Of a stretch of 64,000 nt of DNA, positions 35,400-44,589 are shown piece by piece; the first letter of the stretch is position 1; each line of letters begins with the position of its first letter. The notes under the pieces are model-generated. The model did not search any database. It was not told the origin of the DNA and saw nothing but the letters and a program-made list of their open reading frames with translations. The translations under genes were made by a program, and so were the position numbers. This stretch comes from an uncultured Dorea sp. (GTDB lineage: Bacteria > Bacillota > Clostridia > Lachnospirales > Lachnospiraceae), in NCBI GenBank assembly GCA_948602995.1, contig CAPEBR010000015.1:22129-86128 (forward strand). The letters run 5' to 3'.

Positions 35400-36872
35400 A
35401 TGGTTTCTGAGTGTTTTAGTAAATTGGAAATAGACGCTATAGGCGAAATACTCAATATAAGTCTGGGATCCTCTGCAACAGCGGTTTCCACGATGCTGAA
35501 CGCCAGGGTAGACATTACGACGCCGGTTGTTAATGTCGTATCTAAAGAAGAATTTCAGATGGACAGGGTAGAACCCGCCGTAGGTGTCGAAATTACTTAT
35601 GTAGCTGGTCTGGAAGGCGAGAATGTCATGCTTCTTAAAAGACATGACGTAAAAGTAATTGTCGAGATGCTTATGGGTATGGAGATACCAGACGAGGAAT
35701 TTGAACTGAATGAGATTAATATTAGTGCAGTCTGTGAGGTTATGAACCAGATGATGGGCGCTTCTTCTACTGCATTGTCTGAATTTTTGGGCAGGATGGT
35801 AAACATTTCAACCCCCATTTCATTTGAGGTAAAGAATGAACAGGAATTTATCGACAAATATTTTGTGGATCAATATCCGAAGGTGGTCGTTGTATTTACG
35901 CTTAAGATTGCAGACAAACTGGAAAGTGAATTCTTCAATGTCATGCCTATGGAGCTGGCGAAGGGTCTTTTAAAAGGTTTCCTTCCGGATGATCAGATTA
36001 TTGATGTAAGTACGATTGGTATGGATACTTCTGCCGCACCTGCAGCAGGAGTGCAGGAGGATAGTGCAGCTGCTGCATCAGGCGGCACACTCTCCCAGGA
36101 GGAGATAGAAAAGTTACTGGCAGACGGGGCGGATGCAGCGCCGGCGGCGTCAGAGCCGATGGTAAAAGCACAGCCGGCGTCAGAAGCGCAGAATAGTGCA
36201 GCTGCTGCATCAGGCGGCACACTCTCTCAGGAGGAGATAGAAAAGTTACTGGCAGGCGGGGCGGATGCAGCGCCACAGCCATCAGCAGTACAGCCATCAG
36301 CAGCGCCGCAGGTGTCACAGCCATCAGCAGTACAGCCGGCAGCTGCAGCAGTACAGCCATCAGCAGCGCCGCAGCCATCAGCAGTACAGCCGTCTGCAGC
36401 GCCACAGATGATGCAGCCTATGCCAATGGTAAGTCCTGATATGCAGATGATGCAGATGCAGATGATGCAGCAGATGATGCAGCAGATGCAGCAGATGCAG
36501 CAGTCCATACAGGAACCGCCGAAGAAGGCGGCGGAGCCGAAGATGATCCATGTGCAGCCTGCAAATCAGCCAAATCTGAAACCGGACGGCGATATTGTGC
36601 TTGAAGGAGAGCAAGAGGAGAATATGGAGCTGATCATGGGGGTTCCTCTTGAGATATCGGTTGAAATTGGAAGAACGAAGAGATTTGTTAAGGATATTCT
36701 TGACTTTACAAAAGGCTCCCTGGTTGTCCTGGACAAACTTGCGGGAGAGCAGGTAGATCTGTATGTCAATGGTCAATGCATTGCAAAAGGGGATGTTGTT
36801 GTCGTTGAGGATAATTTTGGTATCAGAATTACAGAGATTATGAAAATAAACTTGATTTCGTTAGAGCATTAA
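35400..36872 (+). CDS. fliY: flagellar motor switch phosphatase FliY
   Basis: A 490-residue C-ring protein that joins a CheC-type CheY-P phosphatase to a FliN domain. Both phosphatase sites are intact (E16-x2-N19...P42 and E113-x2-N116...P139). There is no FliM-like CheY-binding peptide at the N-terminus. Instead LSQEEIEKLL occurs twice in the linker (231-240 and 275-284), inside an 82-bp DNA duplication, followed by PSAVQPSAAPQ repeats and a Met/Gln stretch (about 340-370). The FliN domain (GVPLEISVEIGRTKRFVKDIL, VDLYVNGQCIAKGDVVVVEDNFGIRI) ends the protein. Confidence 0.93.
   Translation: MVSECFSKLEIDAIGEILNISLGSSATAVSTMLNARVDITTPVVNVVSKEEFQMDRVEPAVGVEITYVAGLEGENVMLLKRHDVKVIVEMLMGMEIPDEEFELNEINISAVCEVMNQMMGASSTALSEFLGRMVNISTPISFEVKNEQEFIDKYFVDQYPKVVVVFTLKIADKLESEFFNVMPMELAKGLLKGFLPDDQIIDVSTIGMDTSAAPAAGVQEDSAAAASGGTLSQEEIEKLLADGADAAPAASEPMVKAQPASEAQNSAAAASGGTLSQEEIEKLLAGGADAAPQPSAVQPSAAPQVSQPSAVQPAAAAVQPSAAPQPSAVQPSAAPQMMQPMPMVSPDMQMMQMQMMQQMMQQMQQMQQSIQEPPKKAAEPKMIHVQPANQPNLKPDGDIVLEGEQEENMELIMGVPLEISVEIGRTKRFVKDILDFTKGSLVVLDKLAGEQVDLYVNGQCIAKGDVVVVEDNFGIRITEIMKINLISLEH
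36061..36274 (+). repeat. 82-bp direct duplication inside fliY
   Basis: Bases 36061-36142 recur at 36193-36274 (offset 132 bp, 44 codons) with only two visible differences. Each copy encodes a SAAAASGGTLSQEEIEKLL block. Near-identity at silent sites suggests a recent duplication or gene conversion. Confidence 0.85.
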
Positions 36873-36889
36873 AGTAAGGAAGGAATTAT

Positions 36890-37240
36890 ATGTTAAGAGC
36901 GATTGGCAGCCTTATTGCTGTAGTATTGATTCTTGGCGGCAGTTATCTTGCAAGTAAATATATTGGCAGGGGAATGTCAAAAAGCAGCAGTTCCCTGTAC
37001 ATGCGTCTGCTCGACCAGATCACTCTTGGGCAGGACAGACACATAGCCATTATACAGGTCGGTGGGAAATATCTGCTTGTCGGGGTTACTGCAGGTCAGA
37101 TCCAGGTGCTGTCTGAGCTCCATGACGATGATCTTATTCAGATTTCGCCTGAGGATACTGAGGGCAAAACGAATGTGCCGGACTTTAAGATGATCATGGA
37201 TAAGCTCAGTGATCTGGGAAAAAGAGGAGGTAGAGGCTAG
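36890..37240 (+). CDS. fliO: flagellar biosynthetic protein FliO (FliZ)
   Basis: A 116-residue protein with one N-terminal membrane helix (IGSLIAVVLILGGSYLASKYI) and a small cytoplasmic domain (DRHIAIIQVGGKYLLVGVTAGQIQVLSEL split across two strands). This matches FliO, the assembly factor for the FliP ring. Its stop TAG overlaps the GTG start of fliP. Confidence 0.87.
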   Translation: MLRAIGSLIAVVLILGGSYLASKYIGRGMSKSSSSLYMRLLDQITLGQDRHIAIIQVGGKYLLVGVTAGQIQVLSELHDDDLIQISPEDTEGKTNVPDFKMIMDKLSDLGKRGGRG

Positions 37241-37896
37241 TGTACGATTCACTGATAAATGTCAACGGCAGCCAGGTTCCTACATTAGATATATTGTTGC
37301 TTCTGACGATTGTATCGCTTCTGCCATCGCTTCTTATTATGATGACCTCCTTTACGAGGACGATTATCATTCTTTCCTTTTTAAGAAATGCACTTGGAGT
37401 CCAGCAGACGCCGCCGAATATGGTATTGATTGGAATCTCCATATTTCTGACGCTTTTTATTATGGATCCTGTGATCGGAGAGATCAATACAGAGGCTTAT
37501 ACTCCATATAAGAATTCTGAGATTACACAAGAAGAGGCGATTGAGAGAGCGCAGATACCGCTAAAGAGATTCATGCTTAAGAATACAGAGAAGAGCTCGA
37601 TGAACATGTTCATGGAGATTTCGAATGCAGAAGCTGTTGAGAATGAGGAGGATCTTCCTATGACGGTAGTGATTCCTTCTTTTATGACCAGCGAGCTTAA
37701 GAAGGCGTTTAGTGCGGGATTTTTATTGTATATTCCATTTTTGTTAATAGATATTGTAGTGTCGAGTACACTGATGTCCATGGGTATGATGATGCTTCCG
37801 CCGGCGATGATCTCGCTGCCGTTCAAGCTGCTTTTATTCATAACAGTAAATGGATGGGAGCTTTTGTTCTCGACAATTGCGAACAGCTTTAAGTGA
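37240..37896 (+). CDS. fliP: flagellar export gate protein FliP
   Basis: Export-gate membrane protein of 218 residues. SLLPSLLIMMTSFTRTIIILSFLRNALGVQQTPPNMVL is the FliP signature near residues 27-65, and PFLLIDIVVSSTLMSMGMMMLPPAMISLPFKLLLF closes it. The start is GTG at 37240 with GGAGG 8 bp upstream. A cleavable signal peptide, as in enteric FliP, is not evident. Confidence 0.95.
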   Translation: MYDSLINVNGSQVPTLDILLLLTIVSLLPSLLIMMTSFTRTIIILSFLRNALGVQQTPPNMVLIGISIFLTLFIMDPVIGEINTEAYTPYKNSEITQEEAIERAQIPLKRFMLKNTEKSSMNMFMEISNAEAVENEEDLPMTVVIPSFMTSELKKAFSAGFLLYIPFLLIDIVVSSTLMSMGMMMLPPAMISLPFKLLLFITVNGWELLFSTIANSFK

Positions 37897-37915
37897 CAGT
37901 GAAGGAGGCATATAG

Positions 37916-38176
37916 ATGACAAACGGTGAAGTCGCGGATTTAATGTATGATGTATTTGTACTGTCAATTGAGCTTGCAGGACCGTTGCTTATTATCAGTA
38001 TGCTGGTAGGTGTTGTAATTGCGATTTTGCAGGCAGCAACACAGATTCATGAGCAGACAATTACCTTTGTACCGAAGCTTCTGGTGATCGGGATTATACT
38101 GGTATTTTCAGGCGAGACAATGCTTCGGACGCTTCAGGATTTTACGGTCAGAATCTTTGAGCTGATAGCAGGATGA
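37916..38176 (+). CDS. fliQ: flagellar export gate protein FliQ
   Basis: An 86-residue two-helix membrane protein (GPLLIISMLVGVVIAILQAATQIHEQTITFVPK region), part of the FliP5Q4R1 gate. Spaced 19 bp after fliP and 16 bp before fliR. Confidence 0.94.
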   Translation: MTNGEVADLMYDVFVLSIELAGPLLIISMLVGVVIAILQAATQIHEQTITFVPKLLVIGIILVFSGETMLRTLQDFTVRIFELIAG

Positions 38177-38192
38177 TGCGGGGAGTGATGGC

Positions 38193-38960
38193 ATGGCGAT
38201 TAATAATGTCGCACAGCTTACCTTGTTTTCTCTGATTATGATGAGGATGTCAGGGTTTATATTGCTGAATCCGGTACTTGGAAGAAGAAATATACCGATG
38301 ATTGCGAAGGCAGGCTTTATATTCGGCCTCACAATCTTGATTTATTCCCTCTCCATGGAAGAGATCGTGGAGCCGGAGAATATGATTATATTTGGATTTC
38401 TTCTTATGAAGGAGTTTGTGGTAGGCTACATGATCGGTTATGTCATGGAATTATTCTTTTTTGCAATTACCTTTGGCGGCTATATTATAGATTTTCAGCT
38501 GGGTCTGTCTATGTCTACAGTGTATGATCCGCAGAGCAATAGTCAGGTTGCAGTAACAGGAAGCCTGCTTCAGACATGGTTTATGCTATTATTTTTTGCA
38601 GTAGACGCCCATCTTGCTTTGATGAAGATTATGGTTACCTCAGCCGAGATTGTTCCTTATGGAGGCGTCGTGATAACAACGAATCTAGGGAAACGTGCAA
38701 TAGAACTTTTCCTGGAATGTGCAGAGCTGGGGGTAAGACTTTCCCTTCCAATTCTTGCAGCGGAGTTTCTGGTGCAGGTCGGAATTGGGATTATGAATAA
38801 GGTAGTGCCGCAGATTAGTATATTTGTAATTAATATTCAGCTTAAGCTGATTGTTGGTATGGGACTTCTAGTCATCCTCTTTTCACCGATCGGTGAACAT
38901 CTGAACAGGATTTTAACTGAGATGATGAAGTCGGTGCAGGGGATATTAACTTTCTTATAA
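38193..38960 (+). CDS. fliR: flagellar export gate protein FliR
   Basis: Export-gate membrane protein of 255 residues with six helices. GFILLNPVLGRRNIPMIAKAG near residue 20, FQLGLSMSTVYDPQSNSQV and FAVDAHLALM are FliR-typical. It is separate from FlhB here (no fusion). A TAATATAGG/CCTATATTA hairpin begins at its stop codon. Confidence 0.94.
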   Translation: MAINNVAQLTLFSLIMMRMSGFILLNPVLGRRNIPMIAKAGFIFGLTILIYSLSMEEIVEPENMIIFGFLLMKEFVVGYMIGYVMELFFFAITFGGYIIDFQLGLSMSTVYDPQSNSQVAVTGSLLQTWFMLLFFAVDAHLALMKIMVTSAEIVPYGGVVITTNLGKRAIELFLECAELGVRLSLPILAAEFLVQVGIGIMNKVVPQISIFVINIQLKLIVGMGLLVILFSPIGEHLNRILTEMMKSVQGILTFL

Positions 38961-38986
38961 TATAGGAAACTTTGTTCCCTATATTA
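38958..38986 (+). other. hairpin at the fliR stop
   Basis: TAATATAGG (38958-38966) pairs with CCTATATTA (38978-38986), 11-nt loop, no T run. It lies just before the second three-hairpin repeat and divides fliR from flhB. Confidence 0.45.
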
Positions 38987-39009
38987 CAAAAACCCTCCGG
39001 GGGATGCGC

Positions 39010-39078
39010 ACTCGCGCGAAGAGGAAGATGTCGCAAGCGACCGCGCTCGGCGCGGGAATGTGCCGGAGCACATTCTAT
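39010..39078 (+). repeat. three-hairpin GC-rich dispersed repeat, copy 2
   Basis: ACTCGCGCGAA, then GTCGC-aa-GCGAC, CGCGC-tcg-GCGCG and AATGTG-ccggag-CACATT. About 85-90 percent like 9753-9822 by eye. It fills most of the 136-bp gap inside an otherwise tightly packed operon. Confidence 0.75.
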
Positions 39079-39096
39079 TTTACAGGTTGGGAGTGA

Positions 39097-40170
39097 GTGG
39101 ATTTGCCGTCAGGTTCAGGTGAGAAAACCGAAAAAGCCACGCCTAAGAAGCGAAGGGAGCAACGGAAGGAAGGTAATGTTGCAACAAGTAAGGACATCAT
39201 AGTTGTCGCTTCGCTTTTCGCATGTTTTTATTGTCTGCAGGCGTTTTTTCCGACAATATACAAATCCCTGCGTGACATGATGGTGTATCTGATCTCTCTT
39301 GTGAGCGAAGTGGATGTGCTGTCACTTGGTACATTGCAGCATATTGGAATGAAATGCGTGGAGTCACTGGTGATATGCATAATTCCGATTGGCCTGATCA
39401 GTATGGCGGTCGGTGTCATTGCAACCGGGATACAGACACGCTTTCTTTTTACTATGAAGCCAGTTGGCTTCAAGCTTAAAAATCTCAATCCGCTTAATGG
39501 GATTAAAAAACTGTTTTCTGCAAAGAATGTGATAGAGCTTTTCAAAGCGGCTCTTAAGATACTTATTCTTACAGTAGTGCTTTATCAGATCCTGAAGGGT
39601 GAGATTACGGTCATTGGCCAGATGATGGATATGAATCCTACCTCAAGCTTTGTCTATGTGCTTAAGGAGATTATGGGAATGGTACTTCGTATCGGACTGG
39701 TCTTTGCAGCGATCGCGGGATTTGACCTTTTTTATCAGAGATGGTCTTATGAGAAAAACATGAAGATGACGAAGGAAGAAGTAAAGGAAGAATATAAACA
39801 GGTAGAGGGAAATCCCCAGATTAAAGGGAAGATCCGAAGCCTGCAGCAGAGTATGGCAAGAAGCAGAATGATGCAGGCAGTACCGGATGCAGACGTAATT
39901 ATCCGTAACCCCACGCATTTTGCTGTTGCACTGAAATATGAAATCAATCATGATAATGCACCCGTCTTGATTGCAAAGGGACAGGATTATATGGCTCTAA
40001 AGATCGTAGAGGTTGCAGAGGAAAATCATGTTACAATTATAGAGAATAAACCACTTGCAAGAGGTATTTATGCCTCGACGCCGCTGAACCATGAGATACC
40101 TGCAGAGTATTACGGGGTAGTGGCGGAGATTCTTGTCAAGGTATTCCGTATGAATAAAAAGCTGGTGTAG
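39097..40170 (+). CDS. flhB: flagellar export switch protein FlhB
   Basis: Membrane protein of 357 residues that switches export from hook to filament substrates. The cytoplasmic start KTEKATPKKRREQRKEGNVA leads to four helices. The self-cleaving NPTH site is at residues 271-274 (RNPTHFAVALKY). The annotated start is GTG 39097; TTG 39103, which is better spaced from GGGAG, would give MPSGSGEKTEK, and I cannot decide between them. Confidence 0.94.
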   Translation: MDLPSGSGEKTEKATPKKRREQRKEGNVATSKDIIVVASLFACFYCLQAFFPTIYKSLRDMMVYLISLVSEVDVLSLGTLQHIGMKCVESLVICIIPIGLISMAVGVIATGIQTRFLFTMKPVGFKLKNLNPLNGIKKLFSAKNVIELFKAALKILILTVVLYQILKGEITVIGQMMDMNPTSSFVYVLKEIMGMVLRIGLVFAAIAGFDLFYQRWSYEKNMKMTKEEVKEEYKQVEGNPQIKGKIRSLQQSMARSRMMQAVPDADVIIRNPTHFAVALKYEINHDNAPVLIAKGQDYMALKIVEVAEENHVTIIENKPLARGIYASTPLNHEIPAEYYGVVAEILVKVFRMNKKLV

Positions 40171-40173
40171 AGT

Positions 40174-42249
40174 ATGAAACGAATATTGAATAACGCGGTA
40201 TCGCTGATTGTACTTATGATTGTACTGCTTCTGATTATACCGCTGAATACGTTCTTTCTGGACGTTATGATTATATTGAATATTGCTATATCGATGATTA
40301 TACTTCTGATTAGTATGAACATTAAAGAGGCGTTGGAGTTTTCGATCTTTCCGTCCATGCTTCTTGTTACGACATTATTTCGTATCGGAATTAATATTTC
40401 CTCGACAAGAAGTATTTTGGGAAATTCTGGTACAGCCGGGGCAGTGATTCGCGCCATGGGTGATTTTGTACTTCAGGGAAATGTTGTTGTCGGTGTTATT
40501 ATCTTCCTGATTATCGTATTAGTGCAGTTCCTGGTTATTACAAAGGGAGCAGAGCGTGTGTCAGAGGTTGCGGCAAGATTTACCCTGGATGCGATGCCTG
40601 GAAAACAGATGGCAATTGACGCTGACCTGGGAAGCGGCCTGATTAACGAGCAGGAGGCAAAGGAAAGACGGCACAAGATCCAAAAAGAAGCGGATTTCTT
40701 TGGCTCTATGGATGGTGCCACGAAAATTGTAAAAGGTGACGCTGTCATGTCGCTGATTATTACTGCAGTTAATTTTCTTGGAGGCTGTATTATCGGTATG
40801 GTGCAGGGCGGCATGGACTTTACAGAGGTGTTGTCTGTGTACTCCATCGCAACAGTTGGAGATGGTCTGGTATCCCAGATTCCATCTTTGCTAATCTCTA
40901 CGGCGACAGGTATGATTGTAACCCGTGCTGTTGCGGAGGACAGTCTGAATATAGATGTTACAAGACAGTTTACTGCGCAGCCTAAGGCGATTATGATGGC
41001 GGGCGGAGTTCTTGCTATCTTGCTTGCAGTACCAGGTATGCCGAAATTTCAGATGGCAGTGATTGCACTTGTACTGATGCTTGGCGGGTGGAGGCTTACA
41101 CGCCGTATGGAAGAGGCGGCTGTTCCCGCAGCTGACGCCGCGCTTCCCGGAGCCATGGGGCCCATGGGTGCTGAGCAGATGCAGGTTACAGAGGAAGAGA
41201 ATTTCAAGGATATCAACAGTGTATATTCTCTTATTTCAGTAGAGCCTATTGAGATGGAATTTGGCTACAGCCTGATTCCGCTTGTAGATGAGGCCAGCGG
41301 CGGTAAGATGATTGACCGTATTGTCATATTCAGAAGGCAGTATGCCCAGGAGATGGGACTGGTTATTCCATCGATCAGACTGCGCGACAGTTCAAGCCTG
41401 AATACGAACCAGTATGTCATTAAGATTAAGGGCGAGGAAGTGGCAAGAGGTGAGATTCTTGTGGATTATTACCTTGCACTTGAACCGCCGAATCCTGAGA
41501 AAGAACTTGAGGGTATAGATACGATTGAGCCGGCATATGGTATTCCCAGTAAGTGGATTACAGTGGATAAGAAGGAGATGGCAGAGATCTACGGGTATAC
41601 AGTTATTGACCCACTGTCTGTTATGCTTACTCATTTGTCCGAGACAGTACGCAGGCATGCCCATGAGCTTCTTAACAGACAGGAGGTTGTACGCCTGGTT
41701 GAGAATATGAAGAAGCAGTCACAGGAGCTGGTAGACGAACTGATTCCGGCGATTATCTCCTACGGAAACTTTCAGAAGATTCTTACGAATTTATTAAAGG
41801 AAGGCATACCGATCAAGGATATGGAGACGATCATGGAGACAATTGTAGATTCGTCCATGACTGTCAAGGATGTAGAGACAATTACAGAAAATATCCGTGT
41901 TGCATTAAAGCGTACCATTACGCGGAAGTTCTGCGAGGGCGGCAGCATGAAGGTAGTTACCCTGGATGCAGAACTGGAGAAGAATATTATCACGAGTCTG
42001 ACCAATGGAGAACATGGCATGTATCTTGCGCTTAGCCCGGATGTGATGCAGAATGTGATAACGCAGCTCTCGGATGAGGTGAAGAAATTCCATGACTTTG
42101 GCCAGGCGCCGCTTGTGCTGACCAGCCAGGTTGTGAGAGTACATTTCTATCACCTGATTGAACAATTCTTCCCGGATGTGTATGTACTTTCCTTTAATGA
42201 GATTAATAATAATATCCAGATACAGGCAATCGGCAATATTACCCTGTAA
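40174..42249 (+). CDS. flhA: flagellar export gate protein FlhA
   Basis: Largest export-gate subunit, 691 residues, with about eight N-terminal membrane helices and a cytoplasmic ring domain. LEFSIFPSMLLVTTLFRIGINISSTR and FTLDAMPGKQMAIDADLGSGLI (both in the N-terminal third) are FlhA signatures; PAYGIPSKWI and VDPLSVMLTHLSE-type sequence lie in the ring domain. It is followed by fliA with no flhF or flhG between, unlike many Firmicutes. Confidence 0.96.
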   Translation: MKRILNNAVSLIVLMIVLLLIIPLNTFFLDVMIILNIAISMIILLISMNIKEALEFSIFPSMLLVTTLFRIGINISSTRSILGNSGTAGAVIRAMGDFVLQGNVVVGVIIFLIIVLVQFLVITKGAERVSEVAARFTLDAMPGKQMAIDADLGSGLINEQEAKERRHKIQKEADFFGSMDGATKIVKGDAVMSLIITAVNFLGGCIIGMVQGGMDFTEVLSVYSIATVGDGLVSQIPSLLISTATGMIVTRAVAEDSLNIDVTRQFTAQPKAIMMAGGVLAILLAVPGMPKFQMAVIALVLMLGGWRLTRRMEEAAVPAADAALPGAMGPMGAEQMQVTEEENFKDINSVYSLISVEPIEMEFGYSLIPLVDEASGGKMIDRIVIFRRQYAQEMGLVIPSIRLRDSSSLNTNQYVIKIKGEEVARGEILVDYYLALEPPNPEKELEGIDTIEPAYGIPSKWITVDKKEMAEIYGYTVIDPLSVMLTHLSETVRRHAHELLNRQEVVRLVENMKKQSQELVDELIPAIISYGNFQKILTNLLKEGIPIKDMETIMETIVDSSMTVKDVETITENIRVALKRTITRKFCEGGSMKVVTLDAELEKNIITSLTNGEHGMYLALSPDVMQNVITQLSDEVKKFHDFGQAPLVLTSQVVRVHFYHLIEQFFPDVYVLSFNEINNNIQIQAIGNITL

Positions 42250-42275
42250 AAGGATTACTTTGATGGAGCAGTAAT

Positions 42276-43067
42276 ATGAACACAGAGGAATTATACAAAG
42301 AGAAGTCCAATGAAGAGCTTTTACAATTGTATAAGGAAACGGGCAGTCTTGAGATCAAGCAGGAGATTGTCATGCGTTACATCTATCTGGTGAAGAGTAT
42401 TGCACTGCAGATGAGGGATATCTATATGAGCTTTGTTCAGGTGGATGATGTAATCAATGAGGGAGTCATTGCCATTATGTCCGCCATTGATAAGTTTGAT
42501 ATGGATAAAAATGTAAAGTTTGAGACATATATTTCGAAACGGATCAAGGGAATGATCATTGACCTTGCCAGAAAACAGGACTGGGTGCCAAGAAGTACAA
42601 GAAAGAATACAAGAGATATTGAAGATGCGGTCACAACGTTATATAATAAACTTGGATACTATCCTTCTGTACAGGAGGTAACAGAGTATCTGGATATTAC
42701 CACTGAGAAATACCACGATACGATGCGCAAAGCAGCGCTTTTTAATATCCTTTCCCTTGACATGGTACTTGCCGAGGCGCAGGGGAATGAGATTGGCGCC
42801 AGGATGACGGCTCAGCAGGATATGCAGGAGCAGCCGGAAGAGCATTTTCTTAAGAGGGAGCTTACAGAGGTCCTGGCAGACGGAATTAGCGCCCTGAAAG
42901 AGAATGAACAGATGGTGGTTTCGTTATATTATATAGAGGAGCTGAATATGAGGCAGATTGCGGAGGTGATGGAGGTAAGCGAGCCCCGTGTCTCCCAGAT
43001 TCATGCGAATGCGATCAGGAAACTAAGAAAACATATGGAAAAATTCAATGAAGAAAAGGAGAGGTAG
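42276..43067 (+). CDS. fliA: RNA polymerase sigma factor FliA (sigma-28/SigD)
   Basis: Sigma factor of 263 residues for late motility genes. Region 2 is YIYLVKSIALQM...VDDVINEGVIAIMSAIDKFD, with SKRIKGMIIDLARKQDWVPRSTRK typical of FliA. Region 4 ends with MRQIAEVMEVSEPRVSQIHANAIRKLRKHM. Probable targets in this window are the TTAT(N)-N15-(G)CCGATA promoters before cheV, fliD, the NTP-transferase-like gene and the second FliD-like gene. flgM, its anti-sigma factor, is not in the window. Confidence 0.95.
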   Translation: MNTEELYKEKSNEELLQLYKETGSLEIKQEIVMRYIYLVKSIALQMRDIYMSFVQVDDVINEGVIAIMSAIDKFDMDKNVKFETYISKRIKGMIIDLARKQDWVPRSTRKNTRDIEDAVTTLYNKLGYYPSVQEVTEYLDITTEKYHDTMRKAALFNILSLDMVLAEAQGNEIGARMTAQQDMQEQPEEHFLKRELTEVLADGISALKENEQMVVSLYYIEELNMRQIAEVMEVSEPRVSQIHANAIRKLRKHMEKFNEEKER

Positions 43068-43068
43068 G

Positions 43069-43815
43069 ATGTTTCAGGGATATTATGATCTGGCTTCTAA
43101 CATGATTACACAGAACCGGAATTTGAATGTGATCAGTAATAACATGGCGAATGTATCCACTCCGGGATACAAGGCTGATAAGCTGATTGAGAGTACCTTC
43201 CGGGAGGAGATGATCTACCGCTATGACCAGCAGGGAAAGACCCAGGTGGGTACAGTTTCAAGAATGAACATTGCAGATGAGCGGGTGACAAATTATGCTG
43301 AGGGGGGCTTAAGAGAGACTGGCGGAGCGCTGGATGTAGGCCTCACCGGAGACGGTTTTTTTGCAGTACAGACCAATAATGGTGTTGTATATACAAGAAA
43401 TGGATCCTTTAATCTGGATAATGAGCGCTATCTGGTTCTGCCTGGAATCGGGCGCGTATTAGGCACAGACGGAGCCCCCATCCAGCTTCCGACTGATGCT
43501 GTTGGAATTGATAAGCAGGGGAATATTACATCTGAGGATGGATATCAGAGATATGGTACACTCCGGGTTGTGGATTTTGCCGACTATGATCAGCTTACGA
43601 AGATTACCGGCGGAGTTTTCCGTGCCGCGGGACAGCCTCAGGCAGCAGCGGATGTCCAGGTAAACCAGAAATACACAGAGTATTCCAATACTTCTATGGC
43701 GGAAGAGATGACACGGATGATGAGCGGGCAGAGAGTGCTTCAGGGGTCTGCACAGATTCTGAAAATCTACGACCAGCTGATCGGAAAGATTGTAACTCTC
43801 GGCGGACAGTCGTAG
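43069..43815 (+). CDS. flagellar hook-basal body rod protein (FlgF/FlhO type)
   Basis: Axial rod protein of 248 residues: YYDLASNMITQNRNLNVISN and NMANVSTPGYKADK at the N-terminus, GGALDVGLTGDGFFAVQT in the middle, and a closing EYSNTSMAEEMTRMMSGQR helix. By order it corresponds to flhO/flgF of Firmicutes. I start at ATG 43069 (AGGAG 7 bp upstream), 2 bp after the fliA stop. Confidence 0.9.
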   Translation: MFQGYYDLASNMITQNRNLNVISNNMANVSTPGYKADKLIESTFREEMIYRYDQQGKTQVGTVSRMNIADERVTNYAEGGLRETGGALDVGLTGDGFFAVQTNNGVVYTRNGSFNLDNERYLVLPGIGRVLGTDGAPIQLPTDAVGIDKQGNITSEDGYQRYGTLRVVDFADYDQLTKITGGVFRAAGQPQAAADVQVNQKYTEYSNTSMAEEMTRMMSGQRVLQGSAQILKIYDQLIGKIVTLGGQS

Positions 43816-43867
43816 TATAACCAGCACCGCGATCAGAACTAAAAGGAGCAGGAGAGGAGATAAATAT

Positions 43868-44578
43868 ATGTATACATCATTTTACACTGCCGCACGGGGC
43901 GCGATGGAGGAGCAGAAGAAGCTTGACGTTGTTGCGAATAACTTCGCAAATGTAAATAACTATGGATATAAGTCTAAGGCCGCCGTATTTTCCGATCTGA
44001 TGTATTATAACCTGAATAACTACAGGGGAGATGATACTCCCATGAAGTCAGGCGTGGGTATTGTTGTGGAAAAGACGGACATAGATTTTGAACCGAAGGG
44101 CTTTGTTCCGTCAGAGGGAGATTATGACTACGCAATTGTTGAAAAAGGATTTTTCATGTTGAGAAGTCCCATTACAGGGGAGATTACTTATACAAGAAAC
44201 GGGCATTTCAGCCTTTCCAAAAGAGGCACGGATTTTTACCTGGTGAATGACACCGGGAATTTTGTGCTTGACAAGAACCGGAATCCGATTCTGGTGACAG
44301 ACGGAGAATTAAGCGGTGACATTGGAGTATTCGGCTTTGATGTGCTGGACGGTATGCTCAGCGTGGGCAACAATGAGTTCGAGCCGGTTCAGAAGAACGG
44401 AGCGCCGTATCTGATTCCGGGGGCACAGCTTAAGGATCATACACTGGAGATGTCTGGTGTAGACACAGCTGAGGAGATTACCCGCATGATTGAGGCGCAG
44501 AGGGCATACTCCCTGGCACTGCGTATGGTTACGACATCGGATGAGGTTATGGGTACGATTAATACATTGAGACAATAG
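43868..44578 (+). CDS. flgG: flagellar distal rod protein (FlgG/FlhP type)
   Basis: Rod protein of 236 residues with YTSFYTAARGAMEEQKKLDV and NNFANVNNYGYKSKAAV at the start and MSGVDTAEEITRMIEAQRAYSLALRM at the end. Second member of a pair of rod paralogs after fliA, so FlgG/FlhP. Its TAG overlaps a possible GTG of cheC. Confidence 0.9.
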   Translation: MYTSFYTAARGAMEEQKKLDVVANNFANVNNYGYKSKAAVFSDLMYYNLNNYRGDDTPMKSGVGIVVEKTDIDFEPKGFVPSEGDYDYAIVEKGFFMLRSPITGEITYTRNGHFSLSKRGTDFYLVNDTGNFVLDKNRNPILVTDGELSGDIGVFGFDVLDGMLSVGNNEFEPVQKNGAPYLIPGAQLKDHTLEMSGVDTAEEITRMIEAQRAYSLALRMVTTSDEVMGTINTLRQ

Positions 44579-44589
44579 TGAGGTGGGTT

